DNA from: Roridomyces roridus
Taxonomy: Eukaryota; Basidiomycota; Agaricomycetes; Agaricales; Mycenaceae
Length of the DNA: 64,000 nt
Assembly: GCA_029378245.1 (NCBI GenBank)
Contig: JARKIF010000045.1
Coordinates: 343,980-407,979 of the forward strand
Reading direction: 5' to 3'
Shown here: in pieces, positions 21,650-32,731 of the stretch
Layout of the letters: each line of letters begins with the position of its first letter
Numbering within the stretch: the first letter of the stretch is position 1
The notes under the pieces: generated by a model
Told to the model about the DNA's origin: nothing
Databases searched by the model: none
The model's input: the letters and a program-made list of their open reading frames with translations, nothing else
Translations under genes and position numbers: made by a program

Positions 21650-23037
21650 TGGGATAGCAGCACTTAGCCATCTCTTTCTCGCTGCAAGGAGTCGGCACCT
21701 CTTGTGACCTCCGCAACGCGTGCTATGATTGGCATTTTGGAAGCTGCCTGTGCCGTGTTTAATGCTTATAACCAGTGAGTGTAATTTACGAGGTTTGAAA
21801 TCGACCAACGGCTCGCCAGGCATGTGGTACACCAAATTCGAGGCAATCCTCCGATTGGCAATATGGTTTCGTGGGCTTGGGGAGCACTCACTTCCACGGA
21901 TTTCCGTGCCTGAACCAAAATAGGCATCGCCCAGATGTTAGGCGGTCTGATATCTTGGGGTATGTACGGCGTATTCTGTCACCGACATCTCTCCATAACC
22001 AATCTCAAAATAACCCAGGCTTTCAACAAGTGACACACGAAGCACTCTCCGGGTGGCGTATCATGTTCCTCGTCCTCGGATGCGTAACCGCAGCTGCTGC
22101 AGTTTGGGCACTCATATGTATGCCCGACTCGCCCATGGACGTGTCTTGGCTCACCGAGGCTGAGAAACGCGCCGCCATCCAACGAGTCCGGGTCAACCAA
22201 ACCGGTATCAAAAACACCCATTACAAGTGGAAGCAACTGCGCGAACTTGTCGTCGATCCGCAAATATGGTTGCTCACCTTCCTCATCGTCGACCTACGTA
22301 CACCAACTATGTCGTTGCCGCGCTAAAACTGGGGCAGACCTCCCTGACCTCCGGCGTCATCTCATTCTACTCGACAACCCTCATCCACAACTTTGGCTTT
22401 TCGGCACTTCGAAGTTCGTTGTTGAATATGTATGCCGAGCGGCGCGGTGTCCCTGCTCTCATGTCTGGCTACCGCGTATCTCGGGCACAGATACGACACT
22501 CGCGCGTTGTGCATGACCGTGTTCTGCTGCCTAGCAGCCATGGGTTCCGCTCTAATGTCCTTTTTCCCTGCATCGCAGCGCGCAGGTCTGCTAGCAGGAA
22601 TCTACCTCGTGAAAATGGTGAGCTCCTTCCTTCCCTCGTTATCTCATCGACTCAATGTGAACCCTCGCAGCAAATCGTAGCCCTCTTCCTTGTCTTCTGC
22701 CTAACAACAGCCAACGTCGCCGGGCACACAAAACGCGTAGCCGCCAACGCACTCATTAACGGCGCCTTCTCCCTCGGCAACATCATTGGCCCACAACTCT
22801 TCCAAGCTAAAGACGCGCCCCGATACATACCCGCCAAAATTGTACGTGTATTATGGGTATCAAAATCGTTTGAAGGATGAGCGGGAGAGGAAGGAGAGGG
22901 AGGCCGGGGAGGGCAAGGAGGTGGTGGTTAATATCGAGTGGTTGACATCGTATGTGTTTCTTTCTGTTCTTTTCTTCATCCACTGATTTTCCTGCAGTAA
23001 CCGTCCGAGAAAACAAAACGGTCCGCTACAAATATTG
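21650..23037 (+). pseudogene. MFS transporter (anion:cation symporter/Dal5-like) pseudogene
   Basis: Remains of a 12-TM plasma-membrane carrier related to fungal allantoate/nicotinate permeases. Recognisable pieces in order: VTSATRAMIGILEAAC, GMWYTKFEAILRLAIW, IAQMLGGLISWGMYG, GWRIMFLVLGCVTAAAAVWA, then MPDSPMDVSWLTEAEKRAAI, LIHNFGFSALRSSLLNM, SGAVSLLSCLATAYLGHRYD, QIVALFLVFCLTTANVAGHTKR and ALINGAFSLGNIIGPQLFQAKD. A charged tail follows, ending in a block like VRENKTVRYKY. Introns at 22288-22337 and about 22621-22675 still look functional. The N-terminal helices are eroded, a stop lies in the TM3-4 region, and an ATGT duplication at about 22428-22435 breaks LLNMPSGA. Confidence 0.75.
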
Positions 23038-23094
23038 AGCACGCGGATGGATGATGTATTTTTACACTAGTACTTGTACAATCTTAAAAGACTT

Positions 23095-24957
23095 CTACCC
23101 ATCCACTACGAGGCCTTCAACCCGACTGCTAAAAATCCTTCCCTCCTTCATCACCGCCAACAAATGGTCCTCCGGCCTATCGAGTACAGTCACATCTTTC
23201 AAGGGGTCGTCGTTCAAAATGATGAGATCCGCGTACGCCCCTGGGGAGATGGTACCGATGAGGTTGGATTTGCCCAGCATTTGTGCTTGAATGATAAGTA
23301 CAAGTTGAACTGCAGATATCTTTGCACCAACTTACCAGCATTCGTAGTAGCATGCTTCAAAATCGCAGCCGAAGGTAGAACGTTCGCTCGCACAGCAAAC
23401 TCTTCAGTTTGCAGCGCGTGCAGGGACGTCAGTAGGTCCGAGCCACTTGAAATTTCCAGATAAGCACTCGAGTGGAATTCGAATTGAATCAAACTGACTA
23501 GCAAATAGTAACCCCCGCGGCGTGTGCGATTTTCAGCGATTCGAGGCCTTGAGCCATGACTTCTGCGTTCTTGATCTTTCCAGAAGGAGGGAGGAAGTCT
23601 TCGAACGGGGGACGGACCATTGCGCCTGTGATTTCGCGAATGAAAAGCAGACTCGCAGGTGAAGAGGATACAGACCGTAGCAAGAGAGAGTCGGCGTGAG
23701 CTGAACAAGTTGACATCTCAGAATAAACGATAAAGCGAAAGACCCACGTATATGCCTTTAGCTGCCATCAAGTTCGCAGTTGCCTTGTCGAGTAAATTCC
23801 CATGTTCAATCCCCAAGACGCCATTGTCTATCGCGTGTCGAATGGCGTCCACAGTGTATGCATGCGCGGTAACTGTCCGAGATTTAAGCACGGCAGAGAA
23901 TTAAGGAATGGTCGGCTACCCACCCATCTTGTCACCCATCTGCCTACAAGTCGTCGTAATGGCTCGAATTTCTTCAGCGGTGTATTGAATGGTTTCGATT
24001 GCATCGGTCTCAGACGCAACGCCGCCTCCAACCATGATTTTTATGACTGCAAATCACTCATGAGCTTGCTGCTTGATAATAAAAGGAAAGGAAAGACTTA
24101 CAATCTGCCCCAGCCTTGAGCTCTTCCCGAGCAGCCTTGAGGACTTCCGGAACGCCGTCGGCGACACGGCTCAGACCTACAGCGTGGCCGCCGCAACATC
24201 CGGTGCTGGTTGCCCCACCGGATACCCCTGGGCTGGAGTCTCCGTGTCCGCCTTGAGTAAGTGGTTCAGTTGGAGCGCAGTCACTGAGTGAGTTATACAT
24301 CACGCACCCGTCTGTGAGAGCGCTTTGCCGCATTGAATGAGCCGCGGCCCTTGGATGAGTCCTTCTTCAATCGCCAGCGCGATCCTCTTGGAGGCGCCAC
24401 CTGCATCGCGGACGGTGGTGAATCCTCTCAGTAGCATCTCTGTATATGTCGAAGTAAGTGACTTGGTTGATTGGCGAAGAAGACGAAGGAGGCACCTTTC
24501 AAAACGTATGCCGTGCGTAAATTGATATCTTGCTCCAGCATTTGCGAGAATTCGCTCATATTCTACAGCGTGTCTGGGATTGGAACTTCCGACTAGATAT
24601 GACCGCACCTTCACGCCAGGAACGGCCGTCGCGTGAACATGGCAATCAATTAAACCCCTTCAAATTTAGAATTAGAAGAGTTGTATAGGAGGAATGATAC
24701 TCGCAACGCCAGAGAACTTACGGGCACACATACGCTCCCTTCAAATCCACCGTCCTGATATCATCGTCTGATTTGCGCGCCTCAGAAGGTCCAACAGAGA
24801 CAATCTTGCCATTCTTGATGACAATAGTATGGTTTCCGTTCAGCATGGAAGCAGTCGAAGGCTGGACGACGCGAGCGTTGGTGAGAATGAGGTCCTCCGG
24901 TGGTGCCTTGATCCATGGCTTAATGGCGAGTTTCGGGAGGCTGCCGAGTGGATTCAT
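23095..24957 (-). CDS. Metal-dependent amidohydrolase (imidazolonepropionase/ochratoxinase-like)
   Basis: Eleven exons close perfectly into 444 residues: 24722-24957, 24609-24657, 24496-24562, 24308-24439, 24102-24251, 23924-24046, 23748-23872, 23676-23700, 23499-23625, 23336-23445 and 23095-23285. The amidohydrolase binuclear centre is complete. H85-x-H87 lies in [10 protein letters not shown], the carboxylatable Lys214 in FIKIMVGGG, His256 in VTAHAYTVD, His276 in [12 protein letters not shown] and Asp348 in [16 protein letters not shown] and [15 protein letters not shown] are further family marks. Members cleave C-N bonds in peptides, amides or cyclic imides; the substrate here cannot be read from sequence. 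No signal peptide is evident, so it is probably cytosolic. One exon is only 25 nt. It is intact, in contrast with the MFS pseudogene next to it. Confidence 0.9.
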
Positions 24958-25338
24958 TATAAGTGGGTGCAGGAGGAACGATCTACAGATACGGACAGGC
25001 TTGGGCGAGTCTCAATCGGTGCGTTTGGGTGGAGCTGCATGAGCGTGGAAGACAAGATAAGATTACTTCTTGATGCTGTGATGTCGGATCATTCCTTCAG
25101 TGGTTGCGATTTTGGTTGAATTCGGCACTTGCCATAACACAAGATTGTCAGACTGAGCGAGTTTGCAAGCATTCGGTCACTCTGTGTTGGTGGGTGTGGG
25201 TATACAAAAGGATGTGAAAAATCAATGTGGTGGTCGGGCGGAAGTTGACATGCCGTCAGTGATCGACATCTTGTCTCTTCCTTCCATCACCTGCTCTCCG
25301 CGTCCCTTGCTCCTTCTTACCACCCGAGTGGGCTGAAT
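24958..25338. promoter_or_regulatory. Divergent intergenic region between amidohydrolase and F-box A1
   Basis: A 381-bp gap between divergent starts. It must hold the amidohydrolase promoter and the former promoter of the dead F-box copy. No individual elements were identified. Confidence 0.4.
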
Positions 25339-26600
25339 ATGGCACCCAACTCACCGCCGCCTATCCTCCTTCTCCCAGACGAGCTTCTCATCGAGATCGC
25401 TGCCGTCAAACAGCAGGAATCAGAGCCTCCGTCCGAATGGGTCTTGTCGCATGTGTGCGGCCGTTTTCGACGCGTAGTTACAAGCGCGTCTACCCTGTGG
25501 ACTCGGGTGGTTGTTGACCTCTGATCCAAATCATCCGCAGAGCTCCTTCGGCTCTGCCTGGAGCGGTCGGCGCCGTGTGACATTGAGGTCACTCTGCGCG
25601 CCATGGACGACCTTCCGGTGCCGAAGGGCCTCCAATTTCTCAGCCCTCATAGCGGTCGCATTGTGCGATTGACCATCGTTGTCCGGACCCACCAAGCTTT
25701 GGACACTATTCTTACTTCGTTCCGCAACGTCGCCATGCCCTCCTTGGAGAACCTCGACATCGAAAGCCACCGCGATATCGACCTGTTGGATATGTCCCCG
25801 CTCAATTCGCCAAACATTACCTCCCTCAAAATGACCCGCTGCACTCCCGCCTTCCCACCACCCCAATGGATGGTCGCACTGACCCACCTCCATTTGAAAA
25901 ACAACCCCTACCCAGTTCGCGAGAACTCGGATATTTTCCGATTCATGACCACCCAACTCCCCTCACTGATTTATCTCTATCTCGACCTGACCAAAGGAGC
26001 CTTTGGATCGGGAAACGGGATCGTCTATCAGTCCCTCGCACATGTTGAATTGGTGTTCCACGAGAGCGAGACAAATGCCTTGTTCAATCAACTCGCGTCC
26101 TTCGACACGCCACATCTCACTCACCTCAGCCTCCATCACATTCACGGAGATCAGTTCTCTTGTCTTCTCGACTCCACCCAGCCAGCATCTCGGTTGACGT
26201 CACGTTGGCGAATCTGGACGGCAGAGATTGTCATTGCGAGGCGGTTGCCGATTTTGGCGACGACTACAGGCCGATCACCACCCCTCCTCGGCTCTTTCCC
26301 GTCATTTCCTCTCTGACGCTCATCCGCGAGTGTTTTACCCCGCGAATTGTGTCAGACCTATTGGGTCCCGGCTCGCAGCCGTGGCCGCAATTGGAGGTTC
26401 TTGCACTTCGACCCATGGCGGCAGACGTAGAAAACCTGTACAAGGCTCTCCAGGAGGTCGTGTGCTGTAAACGGAGCCAGCAAGAGTCGCTCCCGACATT
26501 CAAGCTTTCTCCAAACTTATTTGAGCGGGAATTTTGGGCAGAGAATGGGGTGGTCGTGGAGTTGCTGGAAGAGCCTAGCATCATTGGAAGTGGTGTGTGA
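25339..26600 (+). pseudogene. F-box/LRR-like protein family A, copy A1 (nonsense plus deletion)
   Basis: Closely related to A2 and A3, starting MAPNSPPPILLLPDELLIEI, the F-box, with EWVLSHVCGRFRRVV just after. Where A2 and A3 read DLC (TGC), this copy reads TGA at 25522-25524. A second lesion near 26200 removes about 16 bp after SRLTS and shifts the frame. The downstream remainder still encodes SLTLIRECFTPRIVSDLLGPGSQPW (split here across the block) and ends at 26600 with ELLEEPSIIGSGV. It would have encoded an SCF substrate adaptor. Both lesions are visible by comparison with the paralogues in this window. Confidence 0.88.
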
Positions 26601-27160
26601 CAGTGCGTCGAGTTGTTGGGTTTTTTTCGATGCCGATCTGAGGATTGCTTTACAGCTTCGTTGAATCTGACTGTGCAACTTCTTTGAGCGTCAAATTGTA
26701 AAGCGTGCTATCTCTTCTCTTCCTTGTCCTTGGCGAACTTGAATCCGTTGGGACGTATGTACCTCACCCTTACCGATTCAACGTTATTAAACCCGCTGTC
26801 TCCGACGGAGAGAGGCGCGCAATGTTTAAGTGATAGCGAAAAAAAGTTAAAGGAGCAATGGGATTTCGGGTTCAGTTGCACCACAAAAACGTCGAAGAGT
26901 GGATATACTACAGTCTACAGCAGAGGTCACTTGAAGGGAGTTGAGAGAAAAGTATTCGCTCGTCAGCAAGGTCAGTCTATGCCCTGTGGTCAATGACTCG
27001 GCCGGCAGCTCGGCAGAATTCCGAGGAACGCACCTATTGCAGCCATAATCAGAGCAGAGTTGACTAGAAGGGAGTTTAAATCCATGGTCAGCAAGGGCAA
27101 TTCTGCGCCGATGTATGGTCAAGATCGGCACCTCGACAGATTTCCCAGAAACATATCTAT
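26601..27160. other. Convergent intergenic region A1 / F-box B1
   Basis: About 560 bp between two convergent gene ends; no coding sequence recognised. Two loosely similar stretches (about 26930-27000 and 27055-27125, sharing GAAGGGAGTT and GTCAGCAAGG) suggest an old local duplication. Confidence 0.45.
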
Positions 27161-28739
27161 CTAGACCCACAGTCTTTTGCACAACCACCTATCGGCCTGC
27201 AATGTGGCCTTGACTCCAGCCAGCAACGACAACTCCAAGCCACCCGTTCGCAGTGTCTTGAAATCATAGAGCGACACGTTGTCGGGCACTTGATCCATCG
27301 AAAGAACGAGCAGCGTTGCAGCCTTGAGCTCGAGGACACATTCAGGTGCGCCAACACGGCGCCTGGCGTTGAGCATTTTGACATAGAGGCCATAACCGTT
27401 GGAATCCGAAGGGGCTTCAAAATGAATGGCCGATAGGCGTGAAGCGATTGGCTGGGCGAGGATGGTGAAATATTTATTGACGTTGGCGTTGTCAAGGATT
27501 ATGAGTTCTGTGATGGACGGATGGGCGCGCAAGATCAGCACGATGGCTTGGGGATCCATCGTGCCTTCAAAACAGAGGCTTCGCAGGGACCACGCCGAAC
27601 GAGTGATGAGAGCTGAGATGGATCGGTGATAATATTCTGGGGCATCGCTCTGGAGCGTGTGGACTGCAACTTGGTCCAAGGCAGATGCGTCTAAGTAACG
27701 TAGAATGGACGCGTCGCTGACGTATATGCGCCTGAGACACGGCAGAGTAACCTTGTCGTGGAACCGTGACCAAGTGCCGCCGAAAGACACCAGGATACGG
27801 GCCTCGACAAGATTCGGCAGAGATTGAAGAATCTGACGATGAGTTTCCCAACACGCGTCAAACTCATAGCGGGTGATATGGTGATGCGTGGGGAGCGGTA
27901 CGGGGATGAAGTCAAACCGGCTTGACACTCCGACATCGACCAGACACGGCGTCTCTCGGAAACAGTCGATAGAGCCGACGCCACCCTGGCTTCTGGAGAC
28001 ATCCCACTCCAACCATAGCCTGCGGAGCGCTGGAAGCTTGCCGCTGAGCACATTCAAGCAAGGGACCAAAGCGCGGGTCAGACGAAGGCAAAGCTCTTCC
28101 CACCGAAACGAATAGTCAGAGAGGAGTCTAAACAGCTGCCAGGCCTTGTGGGGTAGGATCACGATCTTCGCATCCATAAAAATGGATTTTTAGCATCCGA
28201 GCGCGCTGGACCTGAGCGTGAATCATCGCCGAAGGAGGGAGAAAACCAGATGCATCGATGTGGAGCATCGACCATAGAGAGTGCGTCGAGATGCAAATCT
28301 CTCTCCAGCGACTGCTGATCCACGTCAACACCCACGGACTGCCCTTCGCACTCGGCTTGTATGTCGGAGCCTTGACATCCTCGGGGGTAGGCAACGACCA
28401 CGAAAAGATCTGGCAAATGATTTCGGTTGGTAGTCGCCGCATGGGAGACAGAATTCCAACGTTCTTTCTGCGATACTCGGATACCAATTCGCGTTCTCTC
28501 CCCAGCACCTTTAGCCGGTCCTCCAACCGCGAAATCTCGTCGTCCAAACAGGCGATGTGCGCGTCGGCTTTGGAGACGACTTGTCGGATGTAGTTTCTGT
28601 CGGAGTCTTGCGGCGCATCGTTCGTGTTCATGAGGATGGAATGCCGTGCCAGAGTCCCGACGTTGCTGGCGATGACTGTCGAATCGAGCTCGTCGAGCCT
28701 GTTTGACAAGACTCGGCATTCAGAGCAGCGGAGGGCCAT
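27161..28739 (-). pseudogene. F-box protein family B, copy B1 (frameshifted)
   Basis: Intronless F-box protein with an N-terminal cysteine pair (MALRCSECRVL), a coiled coil (ISRLEDRLKVLGRERELVSEY), an F-box (ILSPMRRLPTEIICQIFSWSLP) and the typical SPWVLTWISSRWREICISTH block. LRR-like segments follow to the end (LLAGVKATLQADRWLCKRL). The first 200 codons run in one frame, and the rest continues in another from about 28140-28150 (DPTPQ to AWQLFRLL), as shown by paralogues B2 and B3 that keep both parts collinear there. It lies in the same orientation 222 bp downstream of esterase gene 1. Probable substrate adaptor of an SCF ubiquitin ligase before inactivation. Confidence 0.82.
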
Positions 28740-28961
28740 CTAGAGTTGAATGTGAGTTGATAGCAGCAAGCAAGGATAGACACAACTGGATGGTGGAGAA
28801 GAAGAAGATGGGCAAACAACTGCACACGACGTCGGATCAAAAATCGCAAACCCAAAGAGGAAGTGAGAATTCAAAGGCATGGATTCTGAAGGCGGCGGCC
28901 ACAGCACGGTAATCAGAGATATTGATGGTGCAATCAAAGTCCTATCGAGAAACGAGTTATT

Positions 28962-30260
28962 CTACACCGAATCAAAGAACGGCAAGATTCCATCCTCTGT
29001 CGCATTGAAAGGCGCCGGCACACCTCCCGAGTCCAAACCCAACGTACTCGGCCAGAAATGCCCCAAATTTTCCACCGTAAACCCACTCACGACTGCATCT
29101 CTACTTTGCTCGGAGCAATTCGATGTCTTGACAGTTGTCTGTATGTATGGATGCGACACGGACGCGAATACGCCTAGGGAAGGGCCAGCGTCAGGTGGGA
29201 GGTCCGCGCACCCGTTACGGTCTGCCCAGGCCTCGCGGTACCGTGTTATATTCGGCGTCGCATCTGCGTCTTCGTCAAACGAGGAAAATACGAGAACAGA
29301 AAACATACATTCAATCCTGCCTTGGCTATCCGCCGCCTGTCCGTCAAATGGGATGATCTTGTCTGCTAGCCCGTGGAAGTTGATAATGGGCACGGAACGC
29401 CCGGGGTTACAATCTGCGGGGTTGGCTCCGGCGTACAGCGCTGCCGAAACAGGTGCAAAGGCGGCAAAAAGCTCTGCTGTGGCGGGGGTGCAGGCAAGCA
29501 GGTTGGTGAATCCGCCACCGTTGCTCTTGCCCGAGGCGTAAAACCGATTCGAGTCAAGACAGAGATTGTCGGAGAGCAGTTGAACCATTTGTTGGGTGAA
29601 GGCAATCTAAATTATCCTATGAGAGATGATGGGAAGAAAGTGGTAAGGACATACGTCGTCAACACCGGGCTGCAATTCAATTTAGAATGGGATTGAAAGC
29701 GAAAGGGGAATACATACTGGGGAGTAGGGTGCTCCCTGCCACGCGCGAATGCTTTCATTCCCATTCTTCCCTGGTCTAGACGAAAGAAATAAGCAGAGAA
29801 CGACCATGTAAACAATCTCATATCTCACCCAAATTGTCCATTAGGATAGACGGCAACGATACCCTGGAGGTAAATCTGTTCAGTTTCATAGTATAAATCC
29901 GGACGACGGGCCACGCACCCGCCCGTTGAGCGTCAAACCAGCAGCCGAAAACCCCGTAATCAATTCCTGCCGAACATCGTTGGCCTTGTAGCCGTGAAAA
30001 GACACGACCAGCGCATGTGGCAGAGTTGGACGATAGGCAGTGGGGATGTGCACGAGGAATGACCTGTCGCCGAGGGTAATATTCGCGTGGTTCTTGTGGT
30101 CGAATTGCCATGAGGTTTGGTTAACGCTGCATCCCAGAGTCGCATTACTGGGGGTTAGAGAAGGAGCGAGCGGTGCTGGGACTGCTTTTCCCCGTGCACA
30201 GCGGCGGGGAAGGGCCTTGACCGAGAGGATGAAGAGGGCAAGATAGAGAAAATACATCAA
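28962..30260 (-). CDS. Secreted CE1-type esterase (feruloyl/PHB-depolymerase-like), copy 1
   Basis: Alpha/beta-hydrolase of the polyhydroxybutyrate depolymerase / feruloyl esterase group, probably acting on plant cell-wall esters outside the cell. Six exons (29919-30260, 29829-29875, 29718-29775, 29655-29669, 29309-29606, 28962-29263) give 353 residues with closing phases. A signal peptide MMYFLYLALFILSVKALP is followed by NHANITLGDRSFLVHIP, HALVVSFHGYKAND (oxyanion region), IVAVYPNGQFG and AWQGAPYSP. The nucleophile elbow is GKSNGG, and later blocks are IINFHGLADKIIPFDGQ (acid region) and GFTVENLGHFWPST (catalytic His). Multiple Asn-x-Ser/Thr sites fit secretion. Exon 4 is a 15-nt micro-exon encoding PGVDD, also present in copy 2. 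It is the upstream partner of F-box B1. Confidence 0.88.
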
Positions 30261-30740
30261 AGAGTCTTGAAGTTGGTCAAAAAAGTGGGAGGGAGGAAAA
30301 GGGAATGTCTAAAAGAAAAATTGGTGAGGCGTTAAGCGGTGAAACGGCGGAGACAAGGGAGCCTCTGTGTTGTCCTCACAGGGCCATCGGACGGCCGTTT
30401 ATGAGTCTCAGAGGATCGCCGCGTCTGGACTAATTCCGCCTCTATAGCAGATGAGCCACGAAGGGCCAAGGAGGCTGTAGATGAGAGAAATATGAATCCG
30501 AAGCCACGTCACAAATTTCTGTACATACAAGTGTAAGCACGTAATACCAACTTACTTGGGTTGTGCGCTGGCGGATGTACTTACACGACGGCTACGAGCT
30601 GTCGAAGAGTGGGACTGGACTCGGAGATGGTGGCGGTCGGGAGCTTGGTCGGCGATCGATCAATACCTCGCCTGATGCCTTGCTGATGCCGGTCACTGCT
30701 TGCCTCTGCTTGCCTCTTGCCACCACACGCGTGATATCAG
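30261..30740. promoter_or_regulatory. Divergent promoter region of esterase 1 and F-box A2
   Basis: A 480-bp region between divergent starts. Its right part (30500-30585) is conserved in front of A3 (32525-32616): CCACGTC-CAAATT, GTGTAAGCAC, and a TTACTTGG-TTGTGCGCTGGC block with one variable base. Conservation of non-coding sequence shows that A2 and A3 were duplicated with their upstream regions. Confidence 0.6.
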
Positions 30741-32018
30741 ATGGCACCCAACTCACCACCGCCTATACTCCTTCTCCCAGACGAACTTCTCATCGAAATC
30801 GCGGCTCAGAAACCCCAGCAATCACCCACTCCCGAGCCTCCGTCGGAATGGGTCTTGTCGCATGTCTGCCGGCGTTTTCGACACGCAGTTACAGGCGCAT
30901 CTACTCTCTGGACTAGATTGGTTGTCGACCTCTGCTCCCACACATCCGCAGAGCTCTTTCGGCTCTATCTCAAGCGGTCGGCTACGTGTGAGATAGAGGT
31001 GACTCTACGCGCCATGGACGACCTCCAGACGCCGAAGGGTCTCCAATATCTCAGCCCCCATGTCGGTCGCATCGCGCGATTGACCATCGTTGTAGAGACC
31101 CACCAAGCTCTGAACACTATTCTTGCATCGTTCCGAAATTTCGTCATGCCCTCTTTGGATCACCTCGAGATCGAAAACAGCAGTGACGTATACGATATGG
31201 ACCGGTTGGATTTGTCCCCGCTCAAGCTAGCAAATATTACCTCCCTCAAAATGACCCGCTGCACTCCTTCTTTCCCGCCACCTCAATGGATGGTCGCCCT
31301 CACGCACCTCCATTTGAGTAATAACTCCTACCCAGGCGTGAATTCGGATATTTTCCGATTCATGACCACTGGAATCCCATCCTTGGTTCATTTCTATCTT
31401 GACCTGACCGCAGTCACCTTGCGATCGGGTGGCATCGTCTCGGAGTCGCTGACACATCTTGTCTTGGAATTCGACGAGAGCGAAACAAATGCATTGCTCA
31501 ATGCACTAGCATCGTTTAACACACCGCGTCTCACTCATCTCACTCTCCATCACATTCACGGAGATCAGCTCTCTTTTCTTTTCGACTCCATCAAGCCAGT
31601 CTCTCGGTTGACGTTTCCTGCCGTGACTTCGCTCACGCTCGCCAATCTGGACCGGAAGGAGTGTGATTGCGAAGTGGATGAAAATTTCCGAGACGACTAC
31701 AAGCCAATAACAGCCCCTCCTCTGAGGCTCTTGCCTGTCATGTCCTCCTTGACGCTCATCCGCGAGTGTTTTACTCCGCGGATCGTGTTGGAGCTATTGG
31801 GACCCGGTTTGCAACCGTGGTCGAAATTGGAGGTTCTTGCCCTTCACCCCATGCCCGCAGACATTGAAAAGCTGTACGTGGCTCTTCAGGACGTCGTGCG
31901 CTGGAAACAAAGCCAGCAAGAGCCGCTCCCGAGACTCAAGCTTTCTCCGGACCTGTTTGCACGGGATTTTTGGGCGGAGAATGGAGTCGTTGCAGAGCTA
32001 CTGGAAGAGCATATGTAG
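30741..32018 (+). CDS. F-box/LRR-like protein family A, copy A2 (intact)
   Basis: Intronless 425-residue protein. The F-box is at the N-terminus (PPILLLPDELLIEIAAQKP, then EWVLSHVCRRFRHAVTGAST and LWTRLVVDLC). A series of LRR-like units follows (MPSLDHLEIENSS, LANITSLKMTRC, WMVALTHLHLSNN, GIPSLVHFYLDL, NTPRLTHLTLHHIHGD). The conserved C-terminal block has SSLTLIRECFTPRIV, LGPGLQPWSKLEVL and DFWAENGVVAELLEE. It is expected to bridge Skp1 and a substrate in an SCF ubiquitin ligase; the target is unknown. The start is supported because A1, A2 and A3 align from MAPNSPPPILLL. Confidence 0.88.
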   Translation: MAPNSPPPILLLPDELLIEIAAQKPQQSPTPEPPSEWVLSHVCRRFRHAVTGASTLWTRLVVDLCSHTSAELFRLYLKRSATCEIEVTLRAMDDLQTPKGLQYLSPHVGRIARLTIVVETHQALNTILASFRNFVMPSLDHLEIENSSDVYDMDRLDLSPLKLANITSLKMTRCTPSFPPPQWMVALTHLHLSNNSYPGVNSDIFRFMTTGIPSLVHFYLDLTAVTLRSGGIVSESLTHLVLEFDESETNALLNALASFNTPRLTHLTLHHIHGDQLSFLFDSIKPVSRLTFPAVTSLTLANLDRKECDCEVDENFRDDYKPITAPPLRLLPVMSSLTLIRECFTPRIVLELLGPGLQPWSKLEVLALHPMPADIEKLYVALQDVVRWKQSQQEPLPRLKLSPDLFARDFWAENGVVAELLEEHM

Positions 32019-32731
32019 TATGGTTGGCAGTGTTTTCTGACGGTGCGTTGACTTTTCAATAGGTTTCTTCATTGTCAATCTCAGTGTTGCTTGACAGCTT
32101 TGTCGAGATTGACTGTGCGATCATGAGATGTAGTTGCGTCTGAAAAGTCCTGTATATCTGACACCCCTCCCATTTCCCCATCTCCGTCCTCCTCCCGTCG
32201 CACATCACTCCCTGCACGATTTTTCTCTCTCTCTCTCGTTCATCTCAACTTGTGGCCACATCCGAGTGCGAGGCTCACGTCTTGTCTCTTGCCTTATATA
32301 TTGAAATTTTGTAGTGCAATGAGAAATATTATGCATCGTTTTCACCGTTTGGTTTCGCGGATTTATTGCCAGTGATGAATGACTGCGCATTGCACAGGTG
32401 TCGTGCTGACAGTTCAGCCATCGAGAACCGCCATTTATGAGTCCCATAGCTGCCTTTGACTAAGTAATTCAGCCTCTTGCACTGGCAAACGAACACGGAA
32501 CTTGGAGGTTGTCAAAAATACTTCTGAAGCCACGTCGCAAATTCAACGCAAATTTGAACCTAAGAACTGTGTAAGCACACAGTACTGACTTACTTGGTTG
32601 TGCGCTGGCAGATGTATATGAAGGCTATGAGTTGTTGAAATTTGAAGAGCTGGTACTTACTGGTCGGCGATCAATATCTTGCCTGTCACTTGCCTTTTCC
32701 TACTACCACGCGCGTGCGTGGGTCCATGACA
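32019..32731. promoter_or_regulatory. Intergenic region A2-A3 with duplicated upstream block
   Basis: No gene recognised. It contains the A2 3' flank, a CT-rich stretch (about 32220-32240, repeated TCTC), and from 32525 to 32616 the block shared with the A2 promoter. Confidence 0.55.
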
